Assembly (NCBI GenBank): GCA_950295325.1
Contig: OX485806.1
Location: forward strand, 43,216,001 to 43,280,000
DNA from: Polytrichum commune
Taxonomy: Eukaryota > Streptophyta > Polytrichopsida > Polytrichales > Polytrichaceae
Direction of reading: 5' to 3'
DNA: 64,000 nucleotides
How positions within the stretch are numbered: position 1 is the stretch's first letter; every line of letters begins with the position of its first letter. The translations under genes and the position numbers were made by a program. The notes beneath the pieces were generated by a model that was given only the letters and a program-made list of their open reading frames with translations, did not search any database and had not been told where the DNA came from. This document shows positions 59,075 to 64,000 of the stretch, in pieces.

Positions 59075-60720
59075 GTGTAAATAATAATTATGTGTCATTA
59101 CAGTTCGAGTACCAATCATCATTAACAAATAAAATTAAAACATAGCAAAAACACACATACACAATACACCTCCATATGCCCCCTTTTGATTAACTGTCAG
59201 ACCCCACCAAGCAGCTAGGACCAATGCAAATCCAAAAGCCATGGAAAATGAAAAATGAAAAATTGCTCCGCAACCAATTAGTGTGGTGGTGAACGTCCTT
59301 CCAATGAACTGTAGCTTGGGTGCAGTGTGTGTCCCATCCTTAATCGCCTTTGATGTTTGGCCATCATCTTGCATTCGATCGCGTCTCTAAATCATAACTC
59401 CTCATTTCCCATTTGGGCAGGCATAACACATTGAAAACCGCACAAGATCATTGAGCACGATTGGTGGAAGCATCAGGTATCAAAGATACTGGACAGTGAG
59501 GACAACTCCACTGTCTAGATGGTAGAGAAGTTAAGGGTGGCCTTAGGCATGCCATGTGCCAACCACATTGACATAGATCACACAAGAGCATAGTAGCCAT
59601 TTTTTTCTTCTCCCCACACACAAAACTTGGAAGACCCTCTAGCACGATAGCCAGTTCAAGATGAATTGTACCCTCAATGGGTAGATGATACGGGGCACAA
59701 TTTCTGGATTGCTTGCAATATTCCCTACCATCCTTGCCTTCCAACAAAAACAAACCACTCGGCAACACCTCCTTCACTTGAAGGATAGTGTGCCCCGCCT
59801 TAACATCCAATGTCGTAGGCCCCTCAAGTTGGAGTTAATCATAATTATGTTGCCGGATTGTCCAAAATTGAGGTCGGTAAGCACCACCGCGAATGCGTTT
59901 ATATCACAATGTATTACGGTGCTGAGCAATGGACAAAATTTCTATGGCCCTTCGGAAGAATTGAGCCTGTTTTTGCAAACACTTTGCCCAAATGTTTGGG
60001 TCATCCAAAGCCACAACAAAAGCAATTTTTTCTCGAATAGATTTTAGGAACATAGGCTCATATTCATACAACAATTGATATGGGCTATAGGACGCCAATG
60101 AGGCCTGCCTACTAAATCAATAGACCATAGCAATCAAAGGCAACATAAGTAACCAATCCCGGTGGCTTCCCTGAGTAATTCATACTTCCTCAAGCCATAC
60201 TTGGTATCCTGAACAACCCGTTCAGCCAAGCCACCCACCTTCGGATGATCTCGTAAGGTGGTGTAGTGATCTATGAGAGCCTTAATGCACAACTTCTTAG
60301 AAGTACCAAAGAACTCCTTCCCTTGGTTCGTCAATACCTTAGCAGATGCTCCAAAATGTGCCACCACACAATCCAAAAAGGCTATCATGGCCAACTCTGC
60401 AAAATTTTGGGTAGAGCGACAAGCTCAATCCACTTGCTAAAATGCTCCATCACCAACACGTACTTTGCTCCACGTAGTATGACAACCAATGATCCTGCAA
60501 AATCCAACGATATCCCTGTTCCATGATAGGTAAGGGTTGTAATTGAGGTGACAAAATGTTGAAGCTAGACTTGATCCAATCACAAATTTCACACCTCCTG
60601 ACATAAACAACAACATGCTAATACATGCATGTCCACCAATATTGGCCACGCAATATTGAATGTGTCTTGCGTATGCCAAATTGGGCAAGTTCCTCGTACA
60701 TTTGTCGCAGCAAAGAGGCT
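59075..60720 (-). mobile_element. second gypsy copy, integrase-PHD portion only
   Basis: Collinear with 13130-14830 of the first element. Minus-strand pieces include the integrase zinc module near 60600 (CEICD), core stretches (LTNQGKEFFGTSK, HPKVGGLAERVVQDTKYGL, with the Asp of the TDQG motif changed to Asn) and the PHD region at 59810-59448. The homology ends near 60720, upstream of which RNase H and RT are missing. Many stops and frameshifts. Confidence 0.85.
59448..59810 (-). pseudogene. gypsy integrase tail with PHD finger lacking one ligand
   Basis: Homologous to 13516-13870. The PHD finger keeps CDLC, HMAC and CPHC pairs, but the first ligand Cys is replaced by Ser (LPSFVCG where the other copy has FPCFVC). 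Zinc binding by the first site would be impaired in this copy. Confidence 0.8.
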
Positions 60721-61030
60721 GTGAGCCTCAAAATTGCCCCCAACGGCAATTTGGCTCACAATTGAGGTGTTTTAGCAAAATCATTAGCTTAGTAATAGGG
60801 AAAATTTAGCGAAAAATCATTTAAATTAAGGTAGGTTGGCTAGGGGTGTTTTACCCTTGGGATAAAACTTTTGGGCAAGTAGAAATTAAAAACCGAAGGG
60901 CTAAAAAAGAAATTTCCTTTATCCGAATCAGAACTGTGAAAGTAGCGGGCTAGTAAATAAGCTAATTCAAGCAAGCAAAAAAATATATAATTCCGGAAGC
61001 GGCCAAGAAAAAAAAAGTGACAACTACAAG
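60721..61030. other. gap between gypsy copy and LTR
   Basis: No gene seen. Similarity to gypsy stops abruptly after GCAAAGAGGCTGTGAG. Confidence 0.5.
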
Positions 61031-62184
61031 TGTGAGCCCAATATAGTGCCCACATGTGTTCTTAACCTTAACACCATTAAAATCATAGGCTTTGGAGTTA
61101 CATTGAATATGCCAAAGATAAAAATTATGAAGCTTTCAAGTTTGAGTTTGATTTGGGTTTAAAGACTTGTTTAGGTGTTAAGGGGGTTTGACACTGGGGG
61201 AATTGAATTAGTGATTAATTGATTGTTAGTTAAGGCTTAGATTGGTGGGGGTGTGATTTAGGCTAGCCGTGGCTTAGAGTCCTAGTCTAAGCCAAGTTTA
61301 ATTGTTTGTTTTAGGATTAGAGTGTGGTTGTTTAGGAAAAGGGGGGGGGGGGTTATGCAAACGGATTAGGACCTAGAATTCAGGATCGGTTGAAGGAGGG
61401 GCTTGGGGCTGCCCACCAAGGGGAGCCAGCCGAACAGAGGAGGGGGGAAGATAGAAGAGAGCGGCGCCGCAAAGTGGTGGAAGCTCTGGCCAAGGGCAAA
61501 AAGAACTGGTAGTTGGATTGAGGGGGAGGACTGCAATGCAGTTGGGGAGAGGGGTAGGAATTGGCTGCGAAGATTGATGTGAACACATGAGTTTGGATGG
61601 AGAGCGGGGATGAGTGAATGGCCTGCAACGCAAGGGGGAAATTTTGCTCAATGCCAAGGTGGCAAATCCACACTTGGTGGGCGTCTGCTTCTGTTGGCTG
61701 AGGCACTGGGCTGGAGAAATCAGGCAGATGGATGGAGGAGGAGGAGGTGGATGGCTTGGGTATAATGCCATGGTGGAATTCCATTCCAAACGGGGGACCT
61801 GGGATGCGAGCTCAAGTGGGCGACACCAATGCAAAGTAGGCAGAGGGTTGAATTCGGTGCCACATTGAACTGTGATTTTGAGGCTAAGGCAGCAACTGGG
61901 GTGCGGCAAGAGAATTTGAGCATTAGTCGATGGATCATCACCTACCAAGTTATGCCACGATTTGCCTCTTGCTGGAAGGCTGGGTAACACACAATGAGTA
62001 GGAGACAGTCAAGAAATCAACTCCGAAGAAGGAAGCAGACACCGCAGGGGGAGGGATGCCACCTCGCACCCCACTTGTTCAAGCCCTTAGAAAGGTTTTT
62101 TCATTTCCGTTTGAACTTCATTTTTGGTTGCAAGGGTGGCAACATGGCCCCCTCGCCCTAGTTGGCAAGATCCCTTACACTTGT
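61031..62184 (+). mobile_element. truncated family-1 LTR
   Basis: Starts TGTGAGCCCAATATAGTGCC, matching the 5' end of family 1. The expected 3' end is not found; an inverted family-1 end begins at 62185. The minus-strand ORFs (61373-61990) are incidental and proline-rich. Contains a G-run near 61340. Confidence 0.65.
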
Positions 62185-63199
62185 TGTGAGCCCCAAACCT
62201 CCACCTTTATACGTCGTACTCCGAGTGGAGGCCCAAAGCTAACATGTACTTAATTACCTTGCTATCACTGTAGAGCTAAGTGCCTAATGCCCCAACAATT
62301 TGAATGCCTCATTCAAGACTTTATTTCCACAAGAAGTAGAGCTACAAACATTCAAAAATACCACCTCACTCATGAATGTGGCACCCTCTCCATTATTGAG
62401 GCCATCACAACATCTTTAAACTATTATTTTAATTAATTAAACTACCCTAAATCACTTTGTGAGCTAGGATCACCCCCACCTTTGAGTGCGTCGTGGTCCA
62501 GGTGAGGGATCCCCCGTCCACTCTAGGTTTCGGTCTTACATAACAGAGGGCACACCCTCCCCTTAAGTGACAAAATGGTACCTTTGTACCTTTGCTTTAT
62601 TATGTTTAGGCCACAAGCATTAAGAAATATTTGGGTCTCTCATCAACATACAAAACCACACACTAAAACCCTATCTATGCTAATTGAAATCCTAATCCAA
62701 TTGCTAAACTCCAATTCTACCAACAATCCCACTTCCACTACAGTACCGACCTACACGTAGGTATATCCAGTGACCAAGGTCTTAGACTCATTCAAGAGCC
62801 CGAGGCCCAAACAGTAATAAGCCCCTGGCACTTTGGTGTTGTCACTCAACCCACAGTAAACCAGGTTTTCTGTAGCCCACTAGCACACAATTCCAGCAAC
62901 ATCTAAGTCGAATCGGGGCAGGTAATGCGGAATTCCGCCTTTCTCAAGGCTCATTCACCACCTGTGATTGAAATGAGGTGCCAGACTTACAAGTGTCCCT
63001 CCTTGGTGGCCATGTCGGCTTCTTAAAACCTTTGCGGGCCTTTTTATGGATAATGCACAATTCTTATAGTAATCTTGACAGTGTTACTACAGATTGTTGA
63101 CATGTTCAATGTGTTCTATTTGTTTTCTACTATGGCATTCAATGACTATAGGGCGGGCATCTCAAAGACCTTTGTATTTCTCACACGCCATACACCTGG
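62185..63199 (-). mobile_element. inverted family-1 LTR fragments
   Basis: TGTGAGCCCCAAACCTCCAC at 62185 and TGTGAGCTAGGATCACCCCC at 62458 are each followed by a CGTCGTRSTCC-like word. That is the reverse complement of the family-1 3' end, so two 3' ends lie 273 bp apart. The matching 5' end is not in the window, and a family-2 LTR starts at 63200. Confidence 0.6.
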
Positions 63200-64000
63200 T
63201 GTCGTGCACCTCTTAATGAGGAGTGTCCAGAACACCATGGGCACATGAGGGACCCGGGAGTGACACCAAGGACTTATGGCGCCGTTGGTAAGAGGACACA
63301 AATGACCCTAGTGTAGGTGGGGACCCCGGGCGTTGGGGACACCTCCCACCCACGAAGACTAAAAGGCACAAGGATAAAGAATTTAGCTATGAGTAGCTTA
63401 TGTTGTGTAGATTTTAGAATGCTTAAGAACACCTCAATCGGAGGTGTGAGCTAGGAGATATGGCAATTTGATTGGAGCATTGTCTTGGGACACCGCCCTG
63501 GTATAGTAGTGGCCTGGGAGTGGCTCCCGAGACTGCAAAGGTTTGAGCATGCATAACTTCCTCAATAACTGCCTAAATGATGCAAATAAATAGTCCATCA
63601 GTATCTATGTAAAATGTAGATGACGATGGAGTGGTTGTTTGTTAGCGGCAAAGATCATACAAGGACGTTATGGTGTTCTGAAGCTGCTAGGGGCTTCCTG
63701 CCCCAGCGGCTAAGGGAAAATATCTACTTGGCCCCAACTTTTGGTAGAGAGAAACAAAATTTCTTGACAGTGGGATAGGGGCCCTGCCAAAAGTTCTAGA
63801 GGCAAATATGGGTGAGAATATGTGGCCGCCAAACCCACCTGAGGTCGAACGGCACGACCTCCACGAGCATTGGCCCAACATGGGGGCATAGTTGCCTAGT
63901 ATAGTTCGGGTTATTGTTGTGTTGCTTCGGAAACAAGTCCGACCCACACTTGGCCTTGTTGACACTTGGTGTTGACATTTGTATAACTTTGACAAAAATA
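63200..64000 (+). mobile_element. family-2 LTR, cut by the window end
   Basis: Starts TGTCGTGCACCTC and follows the LTR at 11018-11954 along the visible 801 bp, with frequent transitions. ORFs on the minus strand near 63700-63990 are not supported as genes. Confidence 0.75.

Noticed and set aside
61373-61990. 205-codon proline-rich minus-strand ORF
   Set aside because: It falls inside a family-1 LTR fragment, is low-complexity and has no supporting motif.

Overview
The window looks like nuclear DNA of a repeat-rich streptophyte (land plant or charophyte-type alga). Reasons: GT-AG introns in old coding sequence, a short run of the plant telomere motif TTTAGGG, plant-like 26S rRNA fragments, Ty3/gypsy and Mutator-like (MULE) transposon proteins, and many solo LTRs. 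I cannot name the species. Almost everything is transposable element or relic, and I see no clearly intact host gene.

Layout. 0-6 kb: two long GGATCC-centred palindromes and a decayed MULE transposase with a SWIM zinc finger. 6-9.2 kb: AT-rich DNA and a small two-exon gene relic. 9.8-12.5 kb: a solo LTR with a perfect 5-bp target duplication, itself holding a second solo LTR. 13.1-17.7 kb: a minus-strand Ty3/gypsy element whose integrase ends in a PHD finger and whose RT holds an in-place inverted piece. 17.7-23 kb: repeat debris. 23.1-38.4 kb: one solo LTR split in two by a 13.8-kb insertion. 38.4-40.3 kb: diverged tandem repeats. 40.2-49.2 kb: two adjacent giant inverted repeats (about 2.1-kb and 1.5-1.7-kb arms). 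49.2-54.9 kb: a coding relic broken by another solo LTR, plus a second family of short palindromes. 55-58.6 kb: LTR-like DNA and minisatellites. 58.6-60.7 kb: a TIR element next to a second, truncated integrase-PHD gypsy copy. 61-64 kb: stacked LTR pieces.

The most notable object is the insertion at 23434-37215. It has 61-bp terminal inverted repeats (54 of 61 identical by eye), each with five copies of a 7-bp subterminal repeat. It is flanked by a perfect 10-bp direct repeat (CACTGTGCCC), and the solo LTR at 9.8-12.5 kb gives a paralogous empty site. It carries an eight-exon minus-strand gene that joins a ParB-like domain to a degenerate beta-class DNA methyltransferase, an architecture familiar from bacteria and phages. 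It also holds a 12-unit, ~156-bp tandem array with one GGATCC-centred palindrome per unit, scrambled 26S rDNA pieces joined by the same palindrome, a telomere-repeat run, and what look like captured gene fragments. No transposase was recognised inside, so it may be non-autonomous. The methyltransferase gene has three apparent single-base lesions, so it is either a recent pseudogene or affected by sequencing error.
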